Both the position numbers and the translations under genes were made by a program. DNA of 64,000 nt from Tsukamurella paurometabola DSM 20162 (lineage in GTDB: Bacteria; Actinomycetota; Actinomycetes; Mycobacteriales; Mycobacteriaceae), in the NCBI RefSeq assembly GCF_000092225.1, contig NC_014158.1, forward strand, positions 2,418,001-2,482,000, given 5' to 3'. The first letter of the stretch is position 1. Each line of letters opens with the position of its first letter. The notes under the pieces were generated by a model. That model saw only the letters and a program-made list of their open reading frames with translations, had not been told where the DNA came from and made no database searches. Of this stretch, positions 29,672-37,586 are shown piece by piece.

Positions 29672-30406
29672 TCATGCCCGGGGCACGGGACCGGCGCGAT
29701 GTGCACGGCCGCCGGACTCCCCCGCCGCGATGTGCGCATGCAGGGCGATCGAGTGGTCGTAATGCTCGTCGGTCATCGGCAGGTACGCAATCGGCTCCTC
29801 GGTGGTGACGGTGCGCAGTCGTCGCCGAAGCCCCTCGGTCATGACGCGCACCATATTGTCGGTCGCACCGTGCACGCCGGTGAGAACGTGTGGCGTGAGC
29901 GCGTCCATACCGGTGTAGAAGAAGGTGCCGTGGAGCAGTGTCCAGAAGATGTCCTCGATGTCGCCGCTGATGCCGCGGGGCGAGATCGATGCCTGCCGGT
30001 CGCCGGCGGTCACGACGGCGAGGGCTCGCCTGCCGGCGAGCCCGCCGTCGCCGTACTTGCGTGCACGCCCGGTGTCGGGATCGACGACGTCGTAAGCGAA
30101 TCCGCGTTCGAAGGTCCTGTCGATCCAGCCCTTGAGAATGGCCGGCATGCCGTACCACCACAGCGGGAACTGCAGAACGAGCAGGTCGGCGGCGAGCAGG
30201 CGCTGCTGGTATGCGCGAACGTCCTCGCCGCCCCCGTCGATCAGCACCGGATCGAATCGCTCGGCGTACAGGTCGGCGACGTCCACGGTCCACCCGTCCT
30301 CGCGCAGCGACGCGACACCCGCGTCGCGAAGCGCAGCATTGAGGGATTCCTGCCGTGGGTGCGCGAACACCCAGAGTGCGCGCCTCTCACCGTGTGACTG
30401 ATCCAT
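29672..30406 (-). CDS. NAD(P)H quinone reductase-like flavoprotein (flavodoxin fold)
   Basis: 244 residues. The N-terminus LWVFAHPRQESLNAALRDA and the middle VLQFPLWWYGMPAILKGWID are the FMN/FAD loops of the NQO1/KefF/MdaB family, which carry out two-electron quinone reduction. The ATG at 30406 (MDQSHGERR) is chosen because it places the first beta strand correctly. It is followed at once by the F420-type reductase. The TetR gene upstream reads in the same direction but is 116 bp away. Confidence 0.88.
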   Translation of the reverse strand: MDQSHGERRALWVFAHPRQESLNAALRDAGVASLREDGWTVDVADLYAERFDPVLIDGGGEDVRAYQQRLLAADLLVLQFPLWWYGMPAILKGWIDRTFERGFAYDVVDPDTGRARKYGDGGLAGRRALAVVTAGDRQASISPRGISGDIEDIFWTLLHGTFFYTGMDALTPHVLTGVHGATDNMVRVMTEGLRRRLRTVTTEEPIAYLPMTDEHYDHSIALHAHIAAGESGGRAHRAGPVPRA

Positions 30407-30522
30407 ACCTGGAGCAACCCGGTCGACAGTGCGGCGATTCCGGACGTGACCGGTACGAGCTGCCGACATCGCGAATCCGCTCGCGAGAGTTGCGGATCAA
30501 CGAATGCCCGAGCGGTCCGGTC

Positions 30523-31077
30523 TCACTCCTCACCGAAGGCGCGCACCACGGCGCCGACCGCATCGGAGAGCATCGCGCGTCGCGCATCGACGGACGGGCT
30601 TCGGTGGGCCTGCAAGCCGACGAGGGCGGGCGACGCGGACGCCCAGGCGGTCACGAGCCCGAGCACCAGGGTGAGCACGTCGGCGGAGCGATCAGCGTAT
30701 CGGGAATCCAAGGCGTCTGTCTTCGCTCGGTAGGTCGCGATCTCGGCGGCTGTGGCGCCGGGACGCTCCAGATTGGCCCAGGTGGTCAGTCGCAGCGTGT
30801 CCGGATGCTCATGCACGTAGTCGAACAATCGCACGGCATAGTCGGCGAGATCCCCGGAGTCGAAGGGCACCGCCTCTGCCATCGCGGCGAGCGCTGAGCT
30901 CACCACCAGGTCGAAGAGGTGCTCCTTGGGCCCGAAATGCATGTAGATCGAACGCTTATTGGCCTGCGCCTGATCGGCGATCCGATCGATCCGCGCCCCG
31001 GCCAGGCCGAACTCGGCGAACTCCTGCCGAGCGGCGGCGAGAATCCGCCGCTTCGTCTCCGTCGCGTCGGGTGGCAC
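30523..31077 (-). CDS. TetR/AcrR-family repressor
   Basis: 184 residues. The N-terminal helix-turn-helix spans about residues 8-55 (the ARQEFAEFGLAGARIDRIAD part and NKRSIYMHFGPKEHLF recognition part). The ligand domain is TetR_C-like. It is divergent from the SDR gene with a 105-bp gap that contains a TAACT-AACC-AGTTA palindrome, so it very likely controls the SDR/HbpS pair and itself. GTG at 31077 is the start; a longer frame would run over the palindrome. The inducer is unknown. Confidence 0.9.
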   Translation of the reverse strand: MPPDATETKRRILAAARQEFAEFGLAGARIDRIADQAQANKRSIYMHFGPKEHLFDLVVSSALAAMAEAVPFDSGDLADYAVRLFDYVHEHPDTLRLTTWANLERPGATAAEIATYRAKTDALDSRYADRSADVLTLVLGLVTAWASASPALVGLQAHRSPSVDARRAMLSDAVGAVVRAFGEE

Positions 31078-31103
31078 CTGACGGAGAGTACCGAAGACTT
31101 TTG

Positions 31104-31117
31104 TAACTAACCAGTTA
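31104..31117. promoter_or_regulatory. Likely TetR operator next to a -35 box
   Basis: TAACT-AACC-AGTTA is a perfect inverted repeat in the gap between the divergent TetR and SDR genes. A consensus -35 hexamer TTGACA starts one base beyond it at 31118 on the plus strand, so a bound repressor would block the SDR promoter. No good -10 box is visible at the right distance. Confidence 0.6.
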
Positions 31118-31182
31118 TTGACAAACGGCGCGATCGACTGCACGCTCGAAGAGCACGCACCCCGACGAACGAAAGCGAATCC

Positions 31183-31959
31183 ATGCCGAAGAAGATCCTC
31201 ATCACCGGAGCCAGTTCTGGTTTCGGCCGTGGCGCTGCGATCGAGCTCGCACGCGCTGGCCACACCGTGGTCGCTGCCGCCGAGACGTGGCCCCAGGTGC
31301 GAAGCCTGCGCGCGGACGCCGCGACTGCGGGCGTCGACCTCGAGGTGATCAAGCTCAATCTGCTCGACGACATCGACATCGCCCACGCGGCGAAATACGA
31401 CCCTGATGTGCTGGTGCTCAACGCCGGCGTGATGGAGGGCGGCTCGATGGTCGACATCCCGCTCGATCGGGTACGCGAGTCGTTCGAGATCAACGTCTTC
31501 GGCCACCTCGCGCTGGTACAAGCGATCGTGCCGAAGATGGTGGCGCGCAAGTCCGGCAAGGTCGTCTGGACATCCTCAATGGGCGGCATCCTGGTGGTTC
31601 CGTTCTTGGGTGCGTACTGCGCCACCAAGCACGCCATCGAGGCGATAGCCGGGTCGATGAAGGCCGAGCTGGCCACACACGGAGTACAGGTGGCCACCGT
31701 GAACCCCGGCGTCTTCGGTACCGGGTTCAACGACACCGGCGCCGAGAGCTACGTGCAGTGGTACGACGCCGACACCGCCGTGGTCCCGATGCCGGACTTC
31801 GGTGACAGCCTCGCGGATCAGGCCGATCCGCAGGAGATGATCGATGCGATGGTCGAGATCATCCCGGCCGACGAACACCTGTACCGCACCATGCGGCCGC
31901 GCGCCACGATCGATGCCGCGAAGCAGTGGCAGGAAACGGAGTGGACCCAGAATGCCTGA
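31183..31959 (+). CDS. Short-chain dehydrogenase/reductase
   Basis: 258 residues of a classical SDR: dinucleotide motif TGASSGFG (8-15), NAG at about 80-82, catalytic Ser131/132, Tyr145 and Lys149 (YCATK). It oxidises or reduces an alcohol/carbonyl with NAD(P)H; the substrate is unknown. The next start codon (HbpS-like) overlaps its end by 8 bp, so both are translated together. A TetR repressor is divergent and a palindrome lies in the promoter region. Confidence 0.93.
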   Translation: MPKKILITGASSGFGRGAAIELARAGHTVVAAAETWPQVRSLRADAATAGVDLEVIKLNLLDDIDIAHAAKYDPDVLVLNAGVMEGGSMVDIPLDRVRESFEINVFGHLALVQAIVPKMVARKSGKVVWTSSMGGILVVPFLGAYCATKHAIEAIAGSMKAELATHGVQVATVNPGVFGTGFNDTGAESYVQWYDADTAVVPMPDFGDSLADQADPQEMIDAMVEIIPADEHLYRTMRPRATIDAAKQWQETEWTQNA

Positions 31960-32350
31960 GCTGACACTGGAATACGCGAACCACCTGATCGCTACGGGGA
32001 TCAGTGCCGCGGAAGCCGAGGGCATGAAGGCGGTGTTCGCGATCGTCGACACGGGCGCGAACCTGGTCGCCTTCGCTCGGATGGACGATGCATGGCTGGC
32101 TTCCAACGAGCTGGCCATCGCGAAGGCGCGCACCTCAGTGATATTCCAGGCGCCCACCGCCGCTTTGGCAGCACCAATCGAGATCGGCAAGCCCGCACTG
32201 CATTTCGATCACGTCCACTCCCCCGGCCTGCTGCTCGTGGGCGGCGGTGTACCGCTCCTAGACACCGACGGCACGCTCATCGGCGGACTCGGAGCCTCGG
32301 GCGGCTCACCGGACCAGGACGACGCTCTCGCCCGCGCGGCATCGTCCTAG
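31952..32350 (+). CDS. GlcG/HbpS-family protein
   Basis: 132 residues covering the whole GlcG/HbpS fold: LTLEYANHLIATGISAAEAEG at the start, the VDTGANLVAFARMDDAWLAS block and the glycine-rich end GGVPLLDTDGTLIGGLGASG. HbpS of Streptomyces binds haem and senses redox stress; GlcG-like members bind small carbon compounds. The start ATG lies inside the SDR gene's last codons. Its TAG stop shares a CTAG with the stop of the convergent TetR gene. Which ligand it binds is unknown. Confidence 0.88.
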   Translation: MPELTLEYANHLIATGISAAEAEGMKAVFAIVDTGANLVAFARMDDAWLASNELAIAKARTSVIFQAPTAALAAPIEIGKPALHFDHVHSPGLLLVGGGVPLLDTDGTLIGGLGASGGSPDQDDALARAASS

Positions 32351-33003
32351 CCTGCGCCGGGTTCGAGCCCCGCGACGATCAGGTCGAGGCCGAACGTGAA
32401 CTCCGCATCGAAGCCGGGATCGTCGAACCCGGTGCGCGCATGGTCGGACGCAACCTCGACGAGGTAGGGATAGTCGGCGGCGGAGATGGCGGACACCGCC
32501 TCCTCCGCCGCGTCCCGGAGGGACCGGTCATCACCGACCGGCAGACTCCGCTCGGTGAGCACACTGCCGTAGACGTAGCCGTCCAGGACAGCCACCGCAC
32601 GCACCGCTTCACGGACCCCGAATCCGGCTCGCCGCAACAACCCCAGGGCCGTGTCGTGATGCCGCAGCGTGGCGGGCCCCGGGTTCTGTCGAGAGTCCAT
32701 CAGTCCGATCGCCCAGGGATGGCGACGCAGCGCGTCGCGCGTGGACCCGGCTAAGGCACGCAATCCGGAGCGCCACTGGTCGCCCTCCACAGGGAGGCCG
32801 ATCTCACCGAAGACAGCGTCGATCATGCCGTCGAGCAGGTCCGCACGGTTGGCCACGTGGTTGTACAGCGACATCGCCTCCACTCCCAGCGAGCCGGCGA
32901 CCGCCCGCATCGTGACGGCGGCCAGACCGGACGCATCGGCCAGCGCGACCCCGGCCGCCACGACCCGATCACGCGTCAACGGGACCCGCTGTCGCTCCGT
33001 CAC
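32347..33003 (-). CDS. TetR-family repressor with TetR_C-type ligand domain
   Basis: 218 residues. The helix-turn-helix is near residues 10-55 (LADASGLAAVTMRAVAGSLG, then EAMSLYNHVANRADLLDG), of the class seen in TetR itself and many drug-responsive repressors. The gene is divergent from the NAD(P)-binding gene, and the 77-bp gap holds two near-identical 13-bp palindromes, the obvious operators. Its end meets the HbpS-like gene on a shared CTAG. The ligand is unknown. Confidence 0.92.
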   Translation of the reverse strand: MTERQRVPLTRDRVVAAGVALADASGLAAVTMRAVAGSLGVEAMSLYNHVANRADLLDGMIDAVFGEIGLPVEGDQWRSGLRALAGSTRDALRRHPWAIGLMDSRQNPGPATLRHHDTALGLLRRAGFGVREAVRAVAVLDGYVYGSVLTERSLPVGDDRSLRDAAEEAVSAISAADYPYLVEVASDHARTGFDDPGFDAEFTFGLDLIVAGLEPGAG

Positions 33004-33024
33004 TTCCGCCCTCCTCTTGCTTGT

Positions 33025-33060
33025 ACTTACACGGTAAGTCTACTCTACTTACATTGTAAG
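33025..33060. promoter_or_regulatory. Tandem TetR operators
   Basis: Two palindromes, CTTAC-acg-GTAAG (33026-33038) and CTTAC-att-GTAAG (33048-33060), share identical 5-bp arms. Their centres are 22 bp apart, two helical turns, so two repressor dimers could bind the same face of the DNA. They lie between the divergent TetR and NAD(P)-binding genes and overlap the expected promoters of both. Confidence 0.85.
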
Positions 33061-33080
33061 CCTTAGAGATGGGAGCAATC

Positions 33081-33776
33081 ATGGTTACCAACGGCATCCG
33101 CAGGGTCTGCGTGGTCGGCGCCTCCGGCAAACTCGGCCGTTACCTGGTCGAGCACGCGCTCGACCGCGGGTATCAGGTGACAGGTGTGTGCCGGGAGCGA
33201 AGCGTCGACAAACTCGCCGATATCGCCGACCGAATCACGATCATTCCGGGCGACACCGACGATCGCACCGCGATCGCTGCGGCCGTCTCCGGTTGCGATG
33301 CAGTGCTCACCGTTCTGGCCCCCTGGGGTGTGCGCGGATATTCCTCCGGAACCGCGAGGGCGGTGCTGGATCTCGCGGAATCCGATGCCAGACTGATCTT
33401 TTCTTGCGGATGGCACGTCGCCCGCGACAAGCGCGATCGGTACCCGCGGACAACCCGACTCGCCCAGGCCGCCGTCACCCGTGTGCTGCGCGCCATCCGG
33501 GTGATGGACATCGATGATCAGGTCGCGGCAGCGCACGCGATCTTCGCCAGCAACCGCCGCTGGACCCTCGCGCGAGGCAGCACTCTCGAGGAGGGGCCGA
33601 GCGAGGGATTACCCGTGTGGGCCGAGAGCGTCGGCGATCCACTCTTAGCGATGAATCGCACCCGCCGGATCGACTACGCGCTGTTCATGATCGAGGCACT
33701 CGACGATGACGCCCTCATCGGCCGGGCCCCGGCGATCGTGAGCCGCCGCGCGCTGACTGCCGCGGTGGTCCCGTGA
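33081..33776 (+). CDS. NAD(P)-binding Rossmann-fold protein (atypical SDR/NmrA-like)
   Basis: 231 residues with the dinucleotide loop VCVVGASGKLGRYLVEHALD near the N-terminus and the GDTDDR acidic turn. The rest follows atypical SDR proteins that act as epimerase-like reductases or redox sensors. The ATG at 33081 has a GGGAG ribosome site at the usual distance; ATG 33069 does not. It is the first gene behind the tandem TetR operators and overlaps the acetyltransferase gene by 4 bp. The substrate is unknown. Confidence 0.87.
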   Translation: MVTNGIRRVCVVGASGKLGRYLVEHALDRGYQVTGVCRERSVDKLADIADRITIIPGDTDDRTAIAAAVSGCDAVLTVLAPWGVRGYSSGTARAVLDLAESDARLIFSCGWHVARDKRDRYPRTTRLAQAAVTRVLRAIRVMDIDDQVAAAHAIFASNRRWTLARGSTLEEGPSEGLPVWAESVGDPLLAMNRTRRIDYALFMIEALDDDALIGRAPAIVSRRALTAAVVP

Positions 33777-34351
33777 CCACGCCGGTGGCGCGGCTCGCCC
33801 GGCCGGAGGAGCTCGATCATCTCGCCACCTTGTGCGCAGCGGCTTTCAGCGACGATGCGCTCACCGCCTGGACCCACCCGGACGCGGAGTCTCGTCCGGC
33901 GCTCGTCATGGCGATGTTCACCACCGCACTGTCTGCAGCGATCGAAGGGGGCTGCGCGATCGTGGCGGCGGAGGCGAACGACGTCGCGGTCGGAGCCTCG
34001 ATATGGGTCGACGCACCGATGCCGGGAATGGGGGTGGCCCACGACACGCGGCTGCCCGAACGATTGCGCTCGATCCAGGCATCCACCGCCCTGGTGCGGC
34101 CGTCGGTACCGCACGTCTATCTGCCGTCGATGGCAGTCGACCGGCACCGGCGAGGGCACGGGATCGGCGCGATCATGCTCGCAGAGGGCAACCGCCGCGC
34201 AGCCGAGCGAAACCTCCCCGTCTACCTGGAGGCATCCTCGGTGGACAACCGCCGGTTCTACGCCCGCCACGGCTTCATCGATCTGGGCGCACCGATCGTT
34301 GCCGGTGATGGGGCTCCCCCGCTCTGGCCGATGTGGCGCGAATCCCAGTGA
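33773..34351 (+). CDS. GNAT-family N-acetyltransferase
   Basis: 192 residues. The acetyl-CoA binding motif is VDRHRRGHGIGAIMLAEG (R/Q-x-x-G-x-G/A type), and LEASSVDNRRFYARHGF is motif B. The GTG start overlaps the preceding stop (GTGA), so it is cotranslated with the Rossmann-fold gene under the TetR operators. Some GNATs with this tail acetylate small amines or antibiotics; the acceptor cannot be read here. Confidence 0.9.
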   Translation: MTTPVARLARPEELDHLATLCAAAFSDDALTAWTHPDAESRPALVMAMFTTALSAAIEGGCAIVAAEANDVAVGASIWVDAPMPGMGVAHDTRLPERLRSIQASTALVRPSVPHVYLPSMAVDRHRRGHGIGAIMLAEGNRRAAERNLPVYLEASSVDNRRFYARHGFIDLGAPIVAGDGAPPLWPMWRESQ

Positions 34352-34399
34352 GGCGCCGCCGGGATGCGCTGCTGCGCATCGCCTGATACACAGTGTTTT

Positions 34400-35191
34400 G
34401 TGCCGTTAACGATCTCGCGCCTCCCGTCGCTACGACCGCATACGGAGGTCGGCCGTCGACGCACCGTGCTCGCGGGTGCCCTGCTCGCCGCGTCAGTGCT
34501 GTACTTCCTTGCCGAACTGGTGGTCGCGGCGCGCTGGCCGCAGCCGTATAGCTGGACCCAGAACATGATCAGCGATCTCGGTGTGCCCGAATGCCTCGGG
34601 GACATGAGCAGATTCGGCGATATGGCCGTGGCGGACCGGTACATCTGCTCGCCCTGGTACCCGCTGATGAACGCGGCGTTCGTCGTGGTCGGAGCTCTGG
34701 GTGTTGCGGCGGCGGTCGCGCTGCTCCCCCGGATACCTCGGCCTTGGGACCGGATAGTGCTCGTCCTCGCGACCGTGAATGGCATCGCCCTCGCCTGCGT
34801 GGGCTTGTTCCCAGGTAGCGCAGGGGAATTCCCTGGTGGCTCTCGGGTGCGCATCGTGGTACACCCGATCGCCGCCTACCTCGAGCACGTAACCGGCATG
34901 GCGCTGATGGCGATCGCCGTCATGTTGCTCCTGCGTCGTCGGCGCAGCCTCGCCGGAGTAACCGCTGTGCTCTTCGCGGTCTCGGGCCTCGCCGCCCTCG
35001 TGATCCTCTGGGGCAATCCGATCGGGCCGGGCGGCACGGAGCGCGCTGCGATCGATCCGTTCCTATGGTGGCGGGTGTTCGTCGGCGCCGCCCTCCTGCT
35101 GGTCGCCTTCCGGTACGACGGCACTCCCGGACGCGGACGAGAGGTGCGAGAAAAGCGATCGCGGGCCCTCCAGGAGGGCCCGCGATCGTGA
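34400..35191 (+). CDS. DUF998 membrane protein
   Basis: About 263 residues with six or seven membrane segments. The family marker YSWTQNMISDLGVPEC after the first segment and RVRIVVHPIAAYLEHVTGMA in the middle identify DUF998, a family without known function. The start is uncertain: GTG at 34400 or ATG at 34364, neither with a clear ribosome site. The last 11 codons are the arms of a hairpin that serves the facing tRNA gene, so the C-terminal RSRALQEGPRS is shaped by that overlap. Confidence 0.75.
   Translation: MPLTISRLPSLRPHTEVGRRRTVLAGALLAASVLYFLAELVVAARWPQPYSWTQNMISDLGVPECLGDMSRFGDMAVADRYICSPWYPLMNAAFVVVGALGVAAAVALLPRIPRPWDRIVLVLATVNGIALACVGLFPGSAGEFPGGSRVRIVVHPIAAYLEHVTGMALMAIAVMLLLRRRRSLAGVTAVLFAVSGLAALVILWGNPIGPGGTERAAIDPFLWWRVFVGAALLLVAFRYDGTPGRGREVREKRSRALQEGPRS
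35156..35188 (-). terminator. Intrinsic terminator of tRNA-Pro, inside the facing gene
   Basis: CGATCGCGGGCCCT (35156-35169) pairs perfectly with 35175-35188 over a CCAGG loop. Read on the minus strand it begins 5 nt after the tRNA 3' end and is followed by CTTTTCTC, a usable U-run. It lies wholly within the last codons of the DUF998 gene on the other strand. Confidence 0.85.
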
Positions 35192-35193
35192 TG

Positions 35194-35267
<74 letters not shown>

Positions 35268-35552
35268 TGGCCCCGCTCGCGCGGTGCTGTACGAGACTAC
35301 CCCACGACATCGGCGGTCGAGAAATCGCCTGGCCGCTCTGCCCGACCGCGCACAAGACCTGAGATCTCCCCGGCGGAAAGATCCTGTGGCTGACACCCGA
35401 CGACGCCAGGCCCGCAAGCAATCCGTTCCCCCGGCTCACTGGTGTACAGCGACGGCCACCGGAGTGCGCAGCACCCCACGCGAGGGCGACGATCGGACGC
35501 TTCGAATCAACTGACCTGCACGAACAGCACCCATCACGCTACAGTTGACTGC

Positions 35553-36011
35553 ATGAGGCGTGCGTTATTGGTGATCGGGGCGGCCGCGGCTGTCGTGGTC
35601 GCCGCGACGCCCGCCGACGCGGAACCGGCGATCGACGCCGACCGGTATCGCACCGACGGCGGCGACTATTCGTTTCAGTACCGCTACGAAGGGGCGAACC
35701 GGAACTGCACGATCAGCCCGGACCCCACCACGATCCGCTGCGCCATCGCACCGCCCGCCGGCACCCGGATCACGGTCGGCCGGCGCGTGGTGCGGCCCAA
35801 TGTCATCGAAGTATCCGACAAGGGCTGGCGCTACCTGGAGGACCGCACTCCGCAGGAACGCTTCCGCGGCCTTCCCGACGGCGCCCGCCTGTCGGTACTC
35901 GGCGCCTCATGCACCGCATTGCGCGGCGGTGGACTCGAGTGCACCCTGGACCGGAACGGATTCAAACAAGCGTCCGGAGTGTTCTCGCCGCAGGGCAAGC
36001 GCGCACGCTAG
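35553..36011 (+). CDS. Small secreted protein of unknown function
   Basis: 152 residues with a clear signal peptide (MRRALLVIGAAAAVVVAATP, cleavage probably after ADA at about residue 23). The mature part has four cysteines (NCTIS, IRCAI, SCTAL, LECTL), enough for two disulfides, and many charged residues. I recognise no family. The 285 bp between the tRNA and this gene contain nothing I can name. The gene is convergent with the tyrosine phosphatase gene, 21 bp apart. Confidence 0.75.
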   Translation: MRRALLVIGAAAAVVVAATPADAEPAIDADRYRTDGGDYSFQYRYEGANRNCTISPDPTTIRCAIAPPAGTRITVGRRVVRPNVIEVSDKGWRYLEDRTPQERFRGLPDGARLSVLGASCTALRGGGLECTLDRNGFKQASGVFSPQGKRAR

Positions 36012-36032
36012 CCCTGCCGCTGTTCTTCGGCA

Positions 36033-36767
36033 TCACCCGACGAGCTTGCGGCGCAACCGCTCGGCGGTGCTCTCGTCCACGCCTAAGCCGTCGCGCACGT
36101 ATCCCTCGACACCGCCGTAGCGGGTGTCGGCCTCCTCGAAGGCCGCCTGCAGCGCTTCGGGGAAGACGCCCGCCAGCACCCGTGCGGCCTCACCGACGTC
36201 GCGACCCCGGCCCTCGGCGGCCTTCGCCGCGATGGCGTCGATCGCGGCGGCCGAATACTCGTTGGTCAGGAGATAGTCGTCCATCACATCGTCGATCGAC
36301 ACGCCGACCAGGCGCTGTACCAGTGCGGCCGCCCATCCGGTGCGGTCCTTCCCCGCGCTGCAGTGGAAGACGTGTGCGCCATCGTGATCGGCGATGCTTC
36401 GCAGGAGAGCACCGAATTCTGCGCGGGCGTTCGCATCGCGCACGAACAGCCGGTTCACATCGATGAGGAGTTCGCGCGCGCCGGCGGCATCAGTGAGCGA
36501 CGCAGGGTCGAGCGCGTCCAGCGACAGTTCATCACCGATCACATTGAACCGCAGGTACTCCGCTCCGGCGAGAACCACATCGGGCCGCGGGCTCACCTCC
36601 GCCGTGGTGCGCAGATCGAAGATCCGGGTGAGCCCGAGCCCACGCAACCGGACATCGTCGACCGACTCCGCATCGAGGGCATTCGACCGGTACAGGATTC
36701 CGCTCCGCATCCGGCCGCCGTTCGCCGCGTATCCCTCACGGCCTGCCACATCGCGGAAGTTGTACAC
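36033..36767 (-). CDS. Protein-tyrosine phosphatase (PtpB/Tyr_phosphatase_3 family)
   Basis: 244 residues. The phosphate loop HCSAGKDRTGW places the nucleophile at Cys136 and the arginine at Arg142. The start YNFRDVAG and RSNALDAESV are typical of the family that includes M. tuberculosis PtpB, a secreted phosphatase. The K-D-R-T form (HC-x-x-G-K-D-R-T-G) is the one seen in PtpB, which has phosphotyrosine, phosphoserine and phosphoinositide activity. No signal peptide is present. Whether this copy is secreted is unknown. Confidence 0.92.
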   Translation of the reverse strand: MYNFRDVAGREGYAANGGRMRSGILYRSNALDAESVDDVRLRGLGLTRIFDLRTTAEVSPRPDVVLAGAEYLRFNVIGDELSLDALDPASLTDAAGARELLIDVNRLFVRDANARAEFGALLRSIADHDGAHVFHCSAGKDRTGWAAALVQRLVGVSIDDVMDDYLLTNEYSAAAIDAIAAKAAEGRGRDVGEAARVLAGVFPEALQAAFEEADTRYGGVEGYVRDGLGVDESTAERLRRKLVG

Positions 36768-36788
36768 CCAGCGAGCGTAGCGAATCGG

Positions 36789-37586
36789 TCAGGCGCGCTC
36801 GTACGGGATCTTCTCCCCCGCCGTGACCGCGAAGGGCAGTCGATTGCCCGCGGGCGGAAGCGGACAGGTCGCGAAGTCGATGAACGCGCACGGCAGGTTC
36901 ACCGCCCGGTTGAAGTCGAGCAGTACGTCGCCACCGGCGGCCAGCACGGACGGTGCCGCCTCGACCGCCAAGCTTCGGTTCGCCGCGTACGTGGTCACTC
37001 CCGAGGTCTCGTCGGTGAACAACACCGACAGGCCGTCGACCTTGCCGTTGAAGGCGATCAGCCGCGTCCGCGTTCCGTCGTGGTCGACGATGATCTCGCC
37101 CGGTGAAACGTACACGTGCTCGAGACCCTCGGCGACAGCCCCCACGGTCACCTCACGCGGGGTGTCGTAGGGCTCGAACCGGGCCTGCAGCACCCAGTCC
37201 GGATCGGGCTCGTAGGCGGGCACACCGCGAAAGGCACGGACCGCCGGCGCGTGCGGATCGTGCACCCGGATGAGGTACCCGTCGCCGCGATGGGCGACCT
37301 CGATCTGCCGACCGCCGGCGCCGATCAGGTGCCCCGGGGCCGTGGCACCGCTCTCGAACCGCCTGCTCCCGTCCACATCGATATCCTCACCAGGAGCGGC
37401 GCTCACATACGCGGCGACGCCGTCGTGGTGCCAGGTGCCGGGGATCCCGTCGAACCGCTGCGGTTGCGTGCTGAGCCATTCGAGCCGGGCGATGGCGAGC
37501 CATCCCAACGGCGCCGCGAGCTCGCGTTCGCGGCGACTATGCCAGGCGTTCCAGGTGTCGGTGAACGCGCTCGTCGTGGCCGTCAT
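36789..37586 (-). CDS. DUF1684 protein
   Basis: 265 residues ending in NLPCAFIDFATCPLPPAGNRLPFAVTAGEK (read in parts: NLPCAFIDFATC, PPAGNRLPFAV), the conserved C-terminus of DUF1684, which is common in actinobacteria and has no assigned activity. The ATG at 37586 has a strong GAGGAGG before it, so the upstream ATG at 37607 is not used. Its first 50 bp overlap the end of the preceding same-strand frame. It is followed by the phosphatase gene 21 bp on. Confidence 0.88.
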   Translation of the reverse strand: MTATTSAFTDTWNAWHSRRERELAAPLGWLAIARLEWLSTQPQRFDGIPGTWHHDGVAAYVSAAPGEDIDVDGSRRFESGATAPGHLIGAGGRQIEVAHRGDGYLIRVHDPHAPAVRAFRGVPAYEPDPDWVLQARFEPYDTPREVTVGAVAEGLEHVYVSPGEIIVDHDGTRTRLIAFNGKVDGLSVLFTDETSGVTTYAANRSLAVEAAPSVLAAGGDVLLDFNRAVNLPCAFIDFATCPLPPAGNRLPFAVTAGEKIPYERA

